A stretch of DNA of 55,457 bases, from contig FN649733.1 of assembly GCA_000310025.1 (NCBI GenBank), positions 3,612,302 to 3,667,758 of the forward strand, written 5' to 3'. A model generated the notes under the pieces. It made no database searches and was not told where the DNA came from. It was given only the letters and a program-made list of their open reading frames with translations. The DNA comes from Ectocarpus siliculosus. Its lineage: Eukaryota; Sar; Phaeophyceae; Ectocarpales; Ectocarpaceae. Each line of letters opens with the position of its first letter. Position 1 is the stretch's first letter. This document shows, piece after piece, positions 34,601-46,044 of this stretch. The position numbers were made by a program, and so were the translations under genes.

Positions 34601-36810
34601 AACAACCTTCTCCAACGGAGAGAGACATCAATCAATCTCCGGCCTTGCTCGTGGTGTTGATTGATTGCGGCTGGAGTATTAAACGTAACGCTCGAGAATG
34701 AAAATGTGAAACATTTTCCTCGATCTTTCTAGAATACGTTCTACAAGTCATGGTATGTACCCGTCGGGTGGCGATCCCCGGTCTGCCAGACACAGAATCG
34801 TCCTCGTGTCAAGTATACCTCATCTGTTGAAGAGAGGTCGTCAGTGTTGAGCTTGCGTGCCGAAGTGGAACGCTCACTTCATTCCCCCAACAAAAGTAAA
34901 GGCAACAAAATGAGTGGTACACACGAGAACCGGCTGAGAGAGGGTCGATACATCGATACCTCGAGCAAGAAAGAACACCCGTGCGAGACACTCCGTTCCA
35001 TCTCTAAGGGTCGCGTGCTATTCTACGTTCCTCTCTGCGTTTTGTGTGTGGAACAGCAAATAGCTGACAAAAGTAGGTGCGCGTCACACCAACGCATATA
35101 TGCAATTACTTGCTGGTTGTCGGACAGAACGTGTTCACGTCGATGATACATAATGTTCGACCCAATCAAGTAACTAACTCGGTGGTAGTAATACAGCAGT
35201 CTTTTTTACGCATCAACGTCAGCTCGGGAAGACGGGGGGTTTGTTTTACCGCGAGGAGCGTCGACCTCCGCCAGTATGATTGGTGAATAGTACTGAGCTG
35301 TATCGTGATCGGCTCTCCTCTCAGAAGCCACAAACAAACAAACATGGGACAAATAAATGTGCATCAAACCCTAAAAACAGACCGGTCCGTTCCTTCGCTC
35401 TTGTGACAGCAATCTATCTTGCCAAGTTGGCAAAAACGCAAAAAAATTGTACCATCACAGACAGGCCATCATGGCGCGCGCGCGCAAGATGAAGGTAGCT
35501 GAACGTCAGGATTGGGAATGCAGACCTAACCCATGTGAGAACCGAATCGGGCGTTCGTCCCGCACCGGCGGGGGAGTCACACAGGGGAACCGCGACGCGC
35601 CGCCGTCAGTTGTGAGGAAGATCCGACATTCGTACAAAATAACAAACAAACATGGCGTGTGTGTGTGTTTTTGTTTGTGCGGCAGAAGAATGGAAAAGTT
35701 TTGTGGGAAGAGAAAAGAGGAGACGCCACATCATTGTCCGCTGGTCGTCTTGAGACGAGGCCTGTGCAATCGCCATCACCAGAGAGCACACCACAGCAAG
35801 CTTCGAGAAAGCCGCCTCCTGTCTCTTTCTGTCGTTTCTCACTCACTCGCGTTCCTCAGATTCATCGATTCATCATTTATTTGAAGAATACGAGAACGAA
35901 CGGAAGAGAGGAAGGGCGGAAACACGAACGAGGAGGGCAAATACATCCACCGAGAGCAGAAGCTTTTTTGTTGTCAAGAAAATATCTAGGCGTTGGGTGC
36001 TCCATCTGGTCCGTTGTTCGGAACAGATCCACGGAGGATGCCGTTGGGTTGGGGGTGCGCGCGCGCCATGCCATCCACATATAGCTGTCTCATGCAACAA
36101 CGACTCTTTTCGGAAACCTACAATCGGCGGGGAAAAAACGACCCCTTCTTGTCTTGACATTCACATGTAGCAGCCCGGGAGCCTGCAGCAGCCCGAGCTG
36201 CTGCGGGGCGCATGCCTCGAGAGTTGATAAGAGACTGAAGCAATGCTTCGTGAGCGGCGCGAACTGCACGCACGCCTGTTCTCTCCGCGCCGGCAAGCGT
36301 GTGGTAGCGTGCATGCCACAATTGCCACTGCCTTTGCCTTGGCCATTATCATTGTCCTCTCTCTTGGAGAGAAAGCGGAGGGCATCGAGACCAAAAGAAA
36401 AATTATCCGTCTGTATAATAATCGGGGCAGGAGGGCCAAACCAATTGCCGCTGCATGTATGTGCGCAGGCAACGAACAAAACCAGCACCATTGCCTGCAC
36501 GTGCTTGCTGCGCACACGGACGGCTCGTCTGCATCCGCCGCTCGCTCCGTCTCCCAACGTACTTATTTTATATGACGTTCGGGAATCAACGTCCCCTCTC
36601 ACAAAAAACACGAACGAACGGGAAGAGACAACATTCACCGAGAAACCATATACAGCAACACAGACCAAACGTGTGCTTACTTACCCTGAGGTTGCCAGAG
36701 GACGAAGAGCCGCGAGCACCGATCACGATGCCGACCACGAGGCAGCTCACCAAGAGCACGGCCGCAGCGGCTCTGGACACGACACCGGTGTTCCTGCGTT
36801 CGTTCTGCAT
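31688..36810 (-). CDS. Unrecognised small signal-anchor protein, 153 aa (paralogue B)
   Basis: Exons in transcript order: 36810-36685, 33709-33661, 32183-31975, 31765-31688. They total 462 nt, 153 aa plus TAA, with GT-AG introns of phase 0, 1 and 0. The N-terminus MQNERRNTGVVSR is basic, followed by one hydrophobic helix at residues 14-31 (AAAAVLLVSCLVVGIVIG). This suggests a type II membrane anchor with the rest in the lumen or outside, or an uncleaved signal. Residues 60-128 are Gly/Pro/Asp-rich with an acidic patch (GPDDEEKDDWVNLFGMDG). The C-terminus is aromatic and acidic, from RFIDLMVEDGMS to YDYDGAWFH. No known domain was recognised. The gene at 40625-42935 shares the anchor exon, the tiny second exon, the intron phases and the C-terminal style. 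The long first intron (about 3 kb) could hide further exons. The second intron contains the assembly fault. Confidence 0.6.
32260..32352 (+). repeat. Dispersed 93-bp repeat, copy 1
   Basis: TACTCATAGTCGTGCATGCC ... CACCGGACCAGG, next to a G run. It is nearly identical to 33290-33382 and, reversed, to 19128-19220. It lies in an intron of the small gene. Confidence 0.9.
32309..33000. other. Error-rich contig end; noisy second reading of 33101-33792
   Basis: From about 32360 the sequence degenerates into homopolymer-inflated runs of C, G and A. It still aligns base for base to the clean sequence 792 positions further on. For example ACTAATGGGTTTGGCCCCGG matches ACTAATGGCTGTGGCACCGG, and CAACAACAAAAAAA recurs at the same offset. 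Open frames here (Pro/Gly-rich, spanning the Ns) are artefacts. Confidence 0.92.
33001..33100. other. Assembly gap, 100 N
   Basis: Exactly 100 N, a conventional gap of unknown size. The flanking overlap shows that no sequence is actually missing. Confidence 0.97.
33101..33172. other. Error-rich start of the next contig; noisy reading of 32309-32380
   Basis: TTAAAAACCCGGG... followed by a long G run is the degraded equivalent of the clean CTACAAAGCCGGG... at 32309, again at an offset of 792. Quality recovers at about 33170. Confidence 0.9.
33290..33382 (+). repeat. Dispersed 93-bp repeat, copy 2
   Basis: Almost identical to 32260-32352. After removing the false 792-base duplication, the two copies would be 238 bp apart in direct orientation. 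They are therefore a genuine tandem pair rather than part of the artefact. Confidence 0.85.
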
Positions 36811-37197
36811 GATTTCGGTGATGATGTCTTGTGGTTGGAAAGGTGAGATGAGGAAGAAGAAGTGCCAAGAGCGGAGTAGTGCGGAGAAGTGGGAAGGGAG
36901 ATGAGAGGCTGGGCACGAAAAGAGGAATAGAGAGAGAAGAGAGAGATAGATGGAGCGAGAAGTTTGGGTTCGAGAGAAAAGAAGAAAAGAAGCCAGAACG
37001 CCAGAACAAGGAATAATAAAAAGAAAGACTACCCATTCGAGATATACCCACAGCAGTCGGACGGGATGTGATTGTTTGTTACATTAGATTTATGATGGGT
37101 CCGACACCCTCTGAGATGCAGGACGCGTGCCAAAGAAATTTACTCTTGGTTGCTGTCGTGGCGTCAACGGAAGTTCCATGTGCCTGGGGACCTGTGC

Positions 37198-37264
37198 ACT
37201 GCTGTACACCTTATTATACTATGCATACCCCTACACTGCTGTACACCTTATACTATGCATACCC
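37198..37264 (+). repeat. Two-copy tandem repeat with CACTGCTGTACACCTTA
   Basis: CACTGCTGTACACCTTATTA followed by TACTATGCATACCCC, then the same unit with a 3-bp deletion. The period is about 33-36 bp. It lies in intergenic DNA. Confidence 0.8.
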
Positions 37265-37887
37265 CGCACCTCGCCTCTCTTCTAGATACAATATACCTTC
37301 CTCTTCTCTTTTCGGTGCGTCTCTCCCCCTTTTTTTGTTGGACTCGCCGGAGATCTCCAGGGCTGATCTCACGCTGGGCGCACAAACAAACCTTCAACCG
37401 GGAAAACCATCATTGCTTTCATCTGTGCAACCCGCATCCAAGGCACACTCTATGTACATTTACTTGAAGAGCGGCCGCCAGAAATACCCCGACGAAGCGG
37501 CGCATTCACTACAGCAGCAGCAGTGGTATCGTACACAACGGTAAGGATCTCCCTCTGGATTTATCTCTGGATCCATCGAAGCATCAATCAATGATGATTT
37601 CAAGCAACGACTCGTGGCCGCAAGAAGACACGGCGCCAGCAAGCCTCAGTGACCCGTCCTCCATATGCTAGCATTCATCATACATACGCGAGAGGATCGC
37701 AGACATGCAATGCTGCACATGTATGAATGATATGTCACGGGAGACCGGAACAGGCGGGGGTGCCCTCAGTGTCAGCGTGTGTGTGAGACAGAGACAGAGG
37801 GGAAAGACCGGTGAGTGGGGAGGCGGCCCCCGGCTTGAATATCTTCTCTCTGCTGCCTGTTGATACCGCGCACGTTCTTGGTCTGCG

Positions 37888-38156
37888 CTACAGCAGCAGC
37901 ACCGTCCGCACAGCAGTAGTATGGGTGGCACAAGATACCACGCCCGCTCGGGTGATTTTCAAAGGCCGGCTAGACCTCGAGGAAGAGCATATATATTCAA
38001 AGACCACAAACCAATCCATACGGAAAGCCCTCGATGAGAGGGTTCCAACACCGCCATTTTCGGCACCGCCACTCTCTGTGCTGTGTGCTGTGGAGTGGTC
38101 GAGCTTTGAAAATCGGTCCGTGTGACAATATTTGACGTCACACTCTGCTGCTGTAG
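37888..38156. mobile_element. MITE-like element with CTACAGCAGCAG termini
   Basis: The left end CTACAGCAGCAG is perfectly inverted at the right end (CTGCTGCTGTAG at 38145-38156). Inner arms contain GATTTTCAAAG on the left and CTTTGAAAATC on the right. The right inner arm shares CGAGCTTTGAAAATCGRTCC with the MITE at 4463-4662, so the two may be related. No clear target duplication was seen, so the true ends are uncertain. Confidence 0.45.
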
Positions 38157-38358
38157 GTCTAGGGGATACAGACGGACTCTTTCTTCGTTCGCTTTCATGA
38201 GACCTTTCTCTCTCGCGGTGAACGTGATAGAGACAGACGAGGATGCTTGCTTGTACATAGGGCCGGAGGTGTGTGCGAAATCAGAACACCAAAAAACACA
38301 GGGATGGATGGATAATCTACAGCAGACAACAGCAGATATTCATATACAGCAGCTAGTT

Positions 38359-39145
38359 CGATGTTTTGCCGTTGCGGCGACGCCAGCAGATAGATAGATA
38401 GATCCATGCGTTGTTCCAGTCGTGAACGTCAGGTTGTCGCAACATAACCTGAAGCCTTTTCAGAACAAAAAGAAACGCGTGGATAGACAGATTGTGTCCT
38501 TGGCGATGGCGCGGGCTAGCGGTCGCTCACGCATATGTAGTAGATGAATTGATCGGCAAACGATGCCTGGTACACTAGTCCACATGAACCACATCAACCA
38601 TAAGAAATCGTGCACATTTTTCCATAGTGCAAAAGTTCACCTTATTTCTTTCATTGTCGCGCGACACGCGCTGTGGGGAGGTTGAAACAGCCACCACACG
38701 CGGGTCTCAACGTACTTCATGACGCTACTACAACGTACTTCATTAATATATCGATGTTTTGCCGTTGCGGCGACGCCAGCAGATAGATAGATAGATCCAT
38801 GCGTTGTTCCAGTGCACGTCGCAACAGAACCTTAAGCCTTTCTTTTCAGAACAAAAAGAAACAAAGGCATGGATAGACAGATTATGTCGTTGGCGACCGC
38901 GCGGGCTAGCGGTCACTCATGCATATGTAGTACATGAATTGATCGGCAAACGACAGGCCTGATGCACGAGTGAGCCCACATAAACCACCAACCAAAAGAG
39001 ATCGTGCACAATTATTGCAAGTTCACCCTGTTCCTTTCACTGTCGCGCGACACGCGCTGTGGGGAGGTTGAAACAGCCAACCGCACGCGGGTCTCAACGT
39101 ACTACTTCATTACGATACTACAAGGTACTTCATAAGATACTACAA
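38359..39145 (+). repeat. Two-copy 393-bp tandem repeat
   Basis: Copy 1 starts at 38359 and copy 2 at 38752, both CGATGTTTTGCCGTTGCGGC. Matching landmarks run through both: a GATA run, ATGGATAGACAGATT or a close variant, GCGCGGGCTAGCGGTC, GAATTGATCGGCAAACGA, and GTCGCGCGACACGCGCTGTG. The copies differ by substitutions and small indels (roughly 85-90% alike by eye). There is no coding frame in common. The unit includes a perfect GTCGCGCGAC palindrome. Confidence 0.88.
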
Positions 39146-40624
39146 CAGATTCCCTAGTGGAATGTGGCGACATGCAAAAAGTCATTTTGGTTCCCGACAA
39201 GAGAAAACATGCACGCAACAACAAAAAAATAAATGAACACATAACGAGAATAATAGAATACGCCACGTCATGAGACGTGGAAAGAAAGTGCCATACATAC
39301 GTACCTACGTTCGTTCGCCTTAACTATTTCAACGCCCCCCGTCCTATAAAAAAAGCCACAGTAAATATGTAACACGTTCGTTCGTCGATTTGGTGTTGTA
39401 CTCTCCCGAGCATGAAACAAGCTCTTCACGTTTGTTTCTCCTCCCAAGCCGCGTGTTCAACTTCATGTAGTACCCGCCCAACTCACGAAACCTACTTACT
39501 CTCTGGACGACAAAATAAGTAAATGTGCTCAATGAACACGTACCACCTTGGCTCAGCAGGGGTGGAATCTCAACACGCGACAGAGGCGACCGAGCCACGA
39601 TCGTTTTTCGTCTCAGCAGCACCCACAGCTAGCCAGCTACCATACGTTTTAGCAAAGAGCAGCCGACGTGAGCCAGTGAACCCACCCTCTTTCACCAGTT
39701 TCATACAACGTCAAGTTTGTTTGCACCAACAATGCAGTCCACCCTCTACCCGCCCACATTTCCGATGAGCGGCAACTGGCCGGTCCTAGCTGCACCTTTG
39801 CAACAACGTCAAGTTCGAAATCGAGTCTTGGAAGACAGGAATACTCCCCGTACACCAACCAGCCGTCCTTTCAGCATCCCCAAGGTTGGAAAAATTGAGA
39901 GCTTTCGCTCACGCTCCTCACAAAAGCATGAAAAACGAAGCTACAGAAAACTACAGGTTGCAGTCTGCAAAGCAGTTAGAATGGACAAAATCGCGACAAC
40001 AGCACACGAGCATGATGTCCAGAGCCACACAAGATCGCGACCGGATAGGTCGCGCAACTACGGACAGAGATTCAGTGCCTAAGGTCTCCCTCCGTCACCT
40101 CAAGGCATTTCCGTCCGTCCATGCACTCCTCGGCGTGCTACTCTGTAGACGGATCACATCATGTTCCACCATGCACGTATCATGTCATATTCGACACCTT
40201 AGCGAAAACAAGGAACTCGACGCCTCAACGAAAACAAGGAACGCTCTTTTCCTACGCTGTACAAGATGGGACAGAGGAGCAGAGAGGCAACATCAAAAGC
40301 CTGCCCTACGATAGCCCAACCAAGGGGGGAAATCTTCCTCTTCAAATGTGGCCACAAGCTGTCCTTCTCTTCCGTGTCCACCCGAGAGAGAAACAAACTA
40401 CAGCACTCAACAAGACAAAGCACGTAGCAACAGAACTTGGGCACGGGGTGCGACCGTTTACATTCTCCATATGGGCGAGCGACGATTGGACGACGCTCGA
40501 GGAGACAACCGCACCAGATCAATCAACGCTCGAGGCGGTACGCACGCCGAGAGATTCCAGACGATTCCAAGGCTTCCTCTTGACTCAGCTCATTATGATT
40601 CTGTGGTGTCGGCCCGGAAGAAGG

Positions 40625-40811
40625 CTAGTGCTCGTACGCGAACGAGCCAAAGTCGTACGACAGGTCGTCCTTCAAAGACTCGAAGGATTCGAGCGCGAAC
40701 TCCCCGGGCCAGACGTAGTCCTCCGTGTTCGTGTTGGCCTTTTCCTCGCTGTTGCTGGGCGAGGGTAGAGTCACCGCGCTGAACGAGTTGGTCTTGGGGG
40801 CTGCGCGTCAA

Positions 40812-40845
<34 letters not shown>

Positions 40846-42935
40846 AACAAGCAAGGCAGAAAGCAACGAGAAATGAGATTTCCGTCCCCAAGGTTGGGGG
40901 GGGGGGGTCGCAGTGTGGGCAACGAACCCTGTACGATAAACCTCGAACGCCCGCCAACCAGGACGACCAAGGCAAACACAAGAAGAGCCTGCAACGCTGC
41001 GGCAAAAAAAAATTTGAAAACAACAACAAGCACCGAAGCGACGCAAAGAACAACCCTCTCTTCCTGACCTGACACGTGAGCCGGCATGGTCAGTCCGCCG
41101 CCGCCCGCCGTCTGGTGCTTCTCCTGCAGCGAGGGATGAACAGGTCGGATCACAAAAACACGCGGAGAGGGCGCGTGGTTATCAGCGTGCGAAAATCTGG
41201 TCACCCTGAGTTCGAGTTTTGGGAAAAGTTCAACACCACTGTAGACTAGAGTAGAGTGGTCTCATTGAGGTCGAGTCTTGGGCAAACTTCGGTTTGTATT
41301 GCGGATGGGAATCGATTTTTTTTCTTCGATTAATCTTTCTGTTGGGCGGGGAACCTTCCTTGTCGTCGATCATAACTGGGCCGAACATAAGTACACTACT
41401 GCTTTTGGACCGTTGGCCGCAACTATGTTAGGATTTTGTGTCTGTCCAGAGACAACCAAAAAACCTGAAGCAATAATGGCATGCCCTCTCGCTCCCCACG
41501 TACGCTGGAACGCCACAAACGAAACTGTGTAGTAGCGAGCCTCACATGACCACATTTACGACCCATGTATGGCTGGCTGTGTCCGACCGGGGGGGCGTCC
41601 TCCTTTTTTTTTGCGCTCCGCCTACAAATGAATGCAGTATGCTGGGCGCCAGTCTGCGCCTGTTCCTACATGCAATAGCAAGTGCATGTAGTTTGCTATC
41701 TCCAGTAGTTTCTGCTGTAGACGCACCAGCCGGTGTCCAATACAGGAGTTTTTGTTTGTTTTCTTGCCCTGTTTTTCTGCGATGCTCGCTCAAAACCTAA
41801 AACTTGTTGCGCGAGAATAAAGATAAATTTCTTTGAAGCAAAATGTGCTTCGTTCCCTCTCTTGGTGTGCTCACGACGACTACAGCAGCAAACAGTGGTC
41901 CGATCACACGGGCGAGTTCAACGGTAGTAATAGCACGTCCTGACGTCCTGACGAGGGCTGCGGGCTGCGTGTTCGTGGTTCTCAGTGATTTATTTCGGGA
42001 TAATCGGGCGCTTCCCGGCGTATAAGTGTGTATGCATATGGTCATGGTTCGGGGTGTTTTTTCTGTCGAGCCACAAAAAATGCCACACCAACTTCAAACG
42101 ACATCATAAAAGGAGATAGGCCCCCTGAGAGCGAGAGCGAGAAAGAGCGAGAGAGAGAGATAGCTGTTGCTTGCTGCGGTGAAACTCAGAGCGGCCATCT
42201 GCTATTGGGGTGCCTTGGCCCGTTGCCCGGTCTCCTGTTTCGGTGTACTACTACTGCTGTAACGGTCCACAAATCACCTACCGTTCGTTGCGTAATTTGT
42301 ATCTATCTACGAAACCGTTCGTTGTGGTCTGCAGCTCTCCATCCATGATGATGCCCGGTGATCATCATCGCAAAACCAGGCAAGAATGTCGCCGGAGACA
42401 TGCCGCCGTGCGGACGGATGGCGTCGTCATCGGGGTGGACACAGCCAGACCACCTCTTGCTCCATTGGGCAGTTAGTTGGTGCCGTTGGGGTGTCAATTT
42501 TCAACACAAGGGTAAGGTATACTGCTGTGCACGGGAGCCCCCACCAGAAAATTCCGATTCAATTTCTTCTGCTGCTGGTGTGCTGCTGCTGCTGTTCGTC
42601 TTTGTACAGAGTTGATGGGCGTCGACAACAAAACCGCGCACACTCGTCGGCCATCACGCAGAGCACATGCGACGGAAACCAACATCAATCGACAGCCGAA
42701 CGCAGCAACTGTCCGTCAGGCGCGCTACCGCCGCGTGCGTGCGTGCTGTGTGCGCTATGTGTATGAAACGAGAAGGAATTCAACTCACATGGCTGTTGGT
42801 GCTGCGAAGATTGTGGGCGCCAGCAACAGTAGTGCTGCTGTTGTTGTTCTTCGACTGCGTGCCGACCCAGACGGCCACCACAAACAACGCGCAGGCCAGC
42901 AGCACTGCCTGGTACTTGTGCATGGACGGGTTCAT
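40625..42935 (-). CDS. Unrecognised small signal-anchor protein, 125 aa (paralogue A)
   Basis: Exons in transcript order: 42935-42789, 41123-41069, 40800-40625. They total 378 nt, 125 aa plus TAG. Introns are GT-AG with phases 0 and 1. The N-terminus MNPSMHKYQ leads into a hydrophobic helix at residues 10-24 (AVLLACALFVVAVWV). An Asn/Ser/Thr-rich stretch with possible N-glycosylation sites (NNNSSTT) follows, consistent with a luminal or extracellular face. The middle is Gly/Ser/Pro-rich. The C-terminus is acidic and aromatic (YVWPGEFALESF, then LKDDLSYDFGSFAYEH). The exon-1 anchor, a short exon 2 ending in phase 1, and the C-terminal pattern match the gene at 31688-36810. No known family was recognised. 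An alternative exon-2 donor seven bases earlier would break the frame into exon 3, so the 41069 end was chosen. Confidence 0.62.
40814..40844 (+). repeat. (GA)n microsatellite
   Basis: A pure GA tract about 13 bp upstream, on the minus strand, of the last exon of paralogue A. On that strand it forms the CT-rich polypyrimidine tract before the acceptor. Confidence 0.95.
41216..41292 (+). repeat. Short imperfect tandem repeat
   Basis: GAGTTCGAGTTTTGGGAAAA is followed about 60 bp later by GAGGTCGAGTCTTGGGCAAA. It lies in the first intron of paralogue A. Confidence 0.65.
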
Positions 42936-45900
42936 GGTGTTGATGGTTGGGGGCAGAGGGCTGGCACCTAGGGAGGGAGAGGCGAGCGAGTAGTTGGTGA
43001 GCGGAGAGAGTGAGAGGGAGGGGTGGGGGGGCGGGGGCTGCGGCGGGTAGGCTCACCGATTAGGAACGGTGGAACGGGAAATATACCGCTACAAAAAAAA
43101 AAAGTTGTCTAAAGTTGTTCCGAACGAGCGGCGGGGATGGGTGGGGGGTTGGGGGTATTATTTCTGTATTTCTTACTGCATACATCGAGTAGACACAACG
43201 CTACATCCATCTCTATCCATAGAGAAGAAAATGACTATTAAGATATGTAGTAGATGGATTCATAGCTTCATAGCGCCAGCGGAAACTACCTGTACTACTG
43301 TGTGTTCTACGGTTTCTTCCCGGGCAGCACACAGTGGTACCGGGGGTATTTATTTGCATTTTTCTGCGTCATCAACTTGGCGTCATAGCTGTCATGTCAT
43401 GTCATGCACGACCCGCCCAGCGGACAAAAGGAAACCATAAAAGGAGCTTTGTTGCCGTCCTCTCATCGTGTTAATTGTTTTATTGCGGTTTCCACGAATA
43501 TGTAGTGGGTTGGTGTAGGAAACTACAGTCTCAGTACGGCTGCAACACCCGTCCGTTTGGTTTTGCCGAGACTCGGGTTCTTTTTCCTTTTATCGCGAAC
43601 CCGACCGGGATGGACGATAGATACAACACCGGATTGGTCCGGTTGGGTTATTATATTGTGGGATTTCCGTGTTAGTGTCATCCTGGCACAGACAACATAC
43701 ACACACAAGTAAGTTCATGTGGTGGCAGAGGAGGGCTGCTGAGACCGCGGCAGATGATGGCAAAAGGCTGATGTACCAACTTTGCATGCTGCCTGCGCTG
43801 CGGTCTGGATACACACCCTTGCAGCAAGTTACAAATCTTGTTGGCTGAGGGGGCGCTTGCGGCCAGCGAAGGCAGGCCAAGTAAATAAGTGTGGAGAACA
43901 ATAGGCCGCAGCAGTATACATACATACGTCGTGCAGAGAGGGAAGGGGGGGGGAGCTCATCATCCCTGAATACAGGGTACATGGTCGTCTCCTCTTTCTC
44001 AAGAAGTAGAACGTGCACGTAGAATGTTTTCATAGAACGGAACAACATGACATGACTGACTCCGAACAGAAACAACGGCAAACCTAGAGAAGGAGTAGGT
44101 TGCTCCGCACACTCTCAACGAACTTCACCATCGCGGGTGGGTGTGGGTATTTAGTGTGATGTTCCTAACTATGCGTCCTAAGATACCCTTGCAGCAGTTG
44201 GGTGTGCCTCGTCTAAATCCACCAACAGAACGGGTTTTGGTTTTAATTTTCAAGACAAAAACAGCCATGATCCGAACAATTAATTCATTCCGTGTACGAC
44301 TGACTGCTGTGCTGTTGTTGGGGACGGCAAGGTATTATATTATTAAAATATTCTTAAGGAAGGATGAAAACACTCCGAACGCGTGTTCAAAGTAGTAAGC
44401 CTTGGCAGTCACGTAGTTCTCCTCTCTCTGTTGCTACCATTTCTACTGTCTTTTATACAGAGAAAAGCTCAGGCTCCTCCATGACACCCTCTCACGGCCT
44501 TGAGAAAAAAATATTTTCTGTTTTTGACCGCACTGAGACTGACGACGTCTTTTGGTCGTTTTTCTTGCTTCTGAAGTGTCTGAAGGCTTGATCTTCTCTC
44601 TAGCTTTTTATCGAAGGAACAGGGGAGTTCGTTATCTTCTTCACCCCTTTTTTAGGTTGCATCTTCTTTTGTGTGCTCATCATGTAAGGATCACTACATC
44701 CATCCATCCATGTTTTACCTCCAAATAAATGTGTACATCGGGTGCAGTGCGTGCATGATGAGCGTCTTTCTTTCGCTGCCGAGGGGTGCCTTTAAGGTTG
44801 CCTGAATAGTGCTACGGCCTTCTTGCAACAACACATAATAATTTGATAGCGAGGTGAACTTTTATCGGGCAGCACGGTCTACGGTTGAAAGGCAGCAGCA
44901 ACGTTTCACTAGCAGCGAGTGCTTGCGCTGAGTGAGGTGGGAAGAGAACAACTGCTGTGCAACAAATCTATCTGGTCAATCAAGTTAATTGTAATTGTAA
45001 TGTGACCAAATGCCGTGTTTTCGACAGCCCAAGAGCCTCGCGAAACTTAATGAAGCCCGCGCACGTGGCCCACTTCACGATTGGTCAAAATACCGTTCTT
45101 TTGGTACTCTGTCAGCCCCGCAAAGCGCAAGCGCTGCACTCTGAAGTCGAACAGTCCTGAATAGTGCCAAGCCGGCACTATAGAGGTATTTTCAGACCCT
45201 GAATAGTGCCGGTTTGGCACTATTGAGGCATAATTCTGAATAGTGCCGGTGCCCGGTATAGTGAAGGTCAAATCGCCTGGACACATACCGGCACTATATC
45301 GGGACACCTACTGTAGATAGACGCCGGTCTTCACAGCAGTGCCGCTGCTGCAGTTTGTGAACACGAGCAACACCACAGCTTGCCGTCCATTGTTCTGTCA
45401 GCCGCGAACTTGCACATCCGAAGTACGTCACTGCTTGTTTGAAGCGATCTCGTGCGCAGGGGCTTACCCCCGGCGGCTCACAACGAAGAGCGAGCGCATT
45501 CCAACACACGACCAGCTTGATAATTACCCCGTGTGGTGCGTTTGCACACAACACCCAACACAACGCCAGAGAGCTCCATCTATTCCTCCCGAAGAAAGGT
45601 CTCATGATAAAGTTAGCCGCTTTGCTCGATAGAGATGAATGAGTGCACATCTATCTTCCTACACACACTAATAGTTTCGGCCACACCCAATAGGTTACGC
45701 CGTTCACATCATGCTACAGGACGGCCTTCGAGACGCGTTGTTCTCTTATTCACATCTTATACACTCAGACTCTGTACCACGACCACCACGCTAATTAACT
45801 TATGTAGAAGGCGCAAAGCTGTAAGGCCACCCCCGCCCACCCCCACACACTTTGGTGCTCCAAGACACCACCCACTCCGGGCCAGGTCGCCAGGCCCGTG

Positions 45901-46044
45901 AGCAAATGGACGCGGGGTACCGCCAAAGCTCGTCCGCCTTCTACTGCCGTAGCCCGCGACCACACCTGCGATTCCATCACCACCGTCCAGTCCACTCCAT
46001 GTGTTGGAAAACGAAAAACGGGGATGTAGTCATGCCCCCCCCAA
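42936..46044. other. Intergenic region upstream of paralogue A
   Basis: It should contain the paralogue A promoter and 5' UTR and the 3' UTR of the large gene to the right. No further gene was supported. An array of GTGCC/GGCAC hairpins near 45.2 kb is listed separately. Confidence 0.5.
45161..45297. repeat. Array of ATAGTGCC...GGCACTAT hairpins
   Basis: Two perfect 8-bp hairpins with 5-nt loops lie at 45161-45181 and 45203-45223. A third pair has 11-bp arms (ATAGTGCCGGT at 45240-45250 and ACCGGCACTAT at 45287-45297) and a 36-nt spacer. Each left arm is preceded by CTGA. It is non-coding. Confidence 0.85.

Larger units (their letters stand above)
36811..40624. other. Intergenic region between the two small paralogous genes
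   Basis: Upstream of gene B and downstream of gene A, both minus strand. No third paralogue was found. Contents: a short tandem repeat near 37.2 kb, a MITE-like element at 37888-38156 and a two-copy 393-bp tandem repeat at 38359-39145 (listed separately). An open frame at 39717-40082 has no coding bias and was not called. Confidence 0.5.

Noticed and set aside
36090-36660. Possible extra exon of the 153-aa gene on the minus strand near 36.1-36.3 kb
   Set aside because: Ala-rich codons are present, but no donor/acceptor pair fits between exons 1 and 2, which already join in phase.
39717-40082. 121-codon plus-strand open frame
   Set aside because: It lacks the third-position bias of real exons here, has no recognisable domain, and overlaps comparable open frames on other frames.
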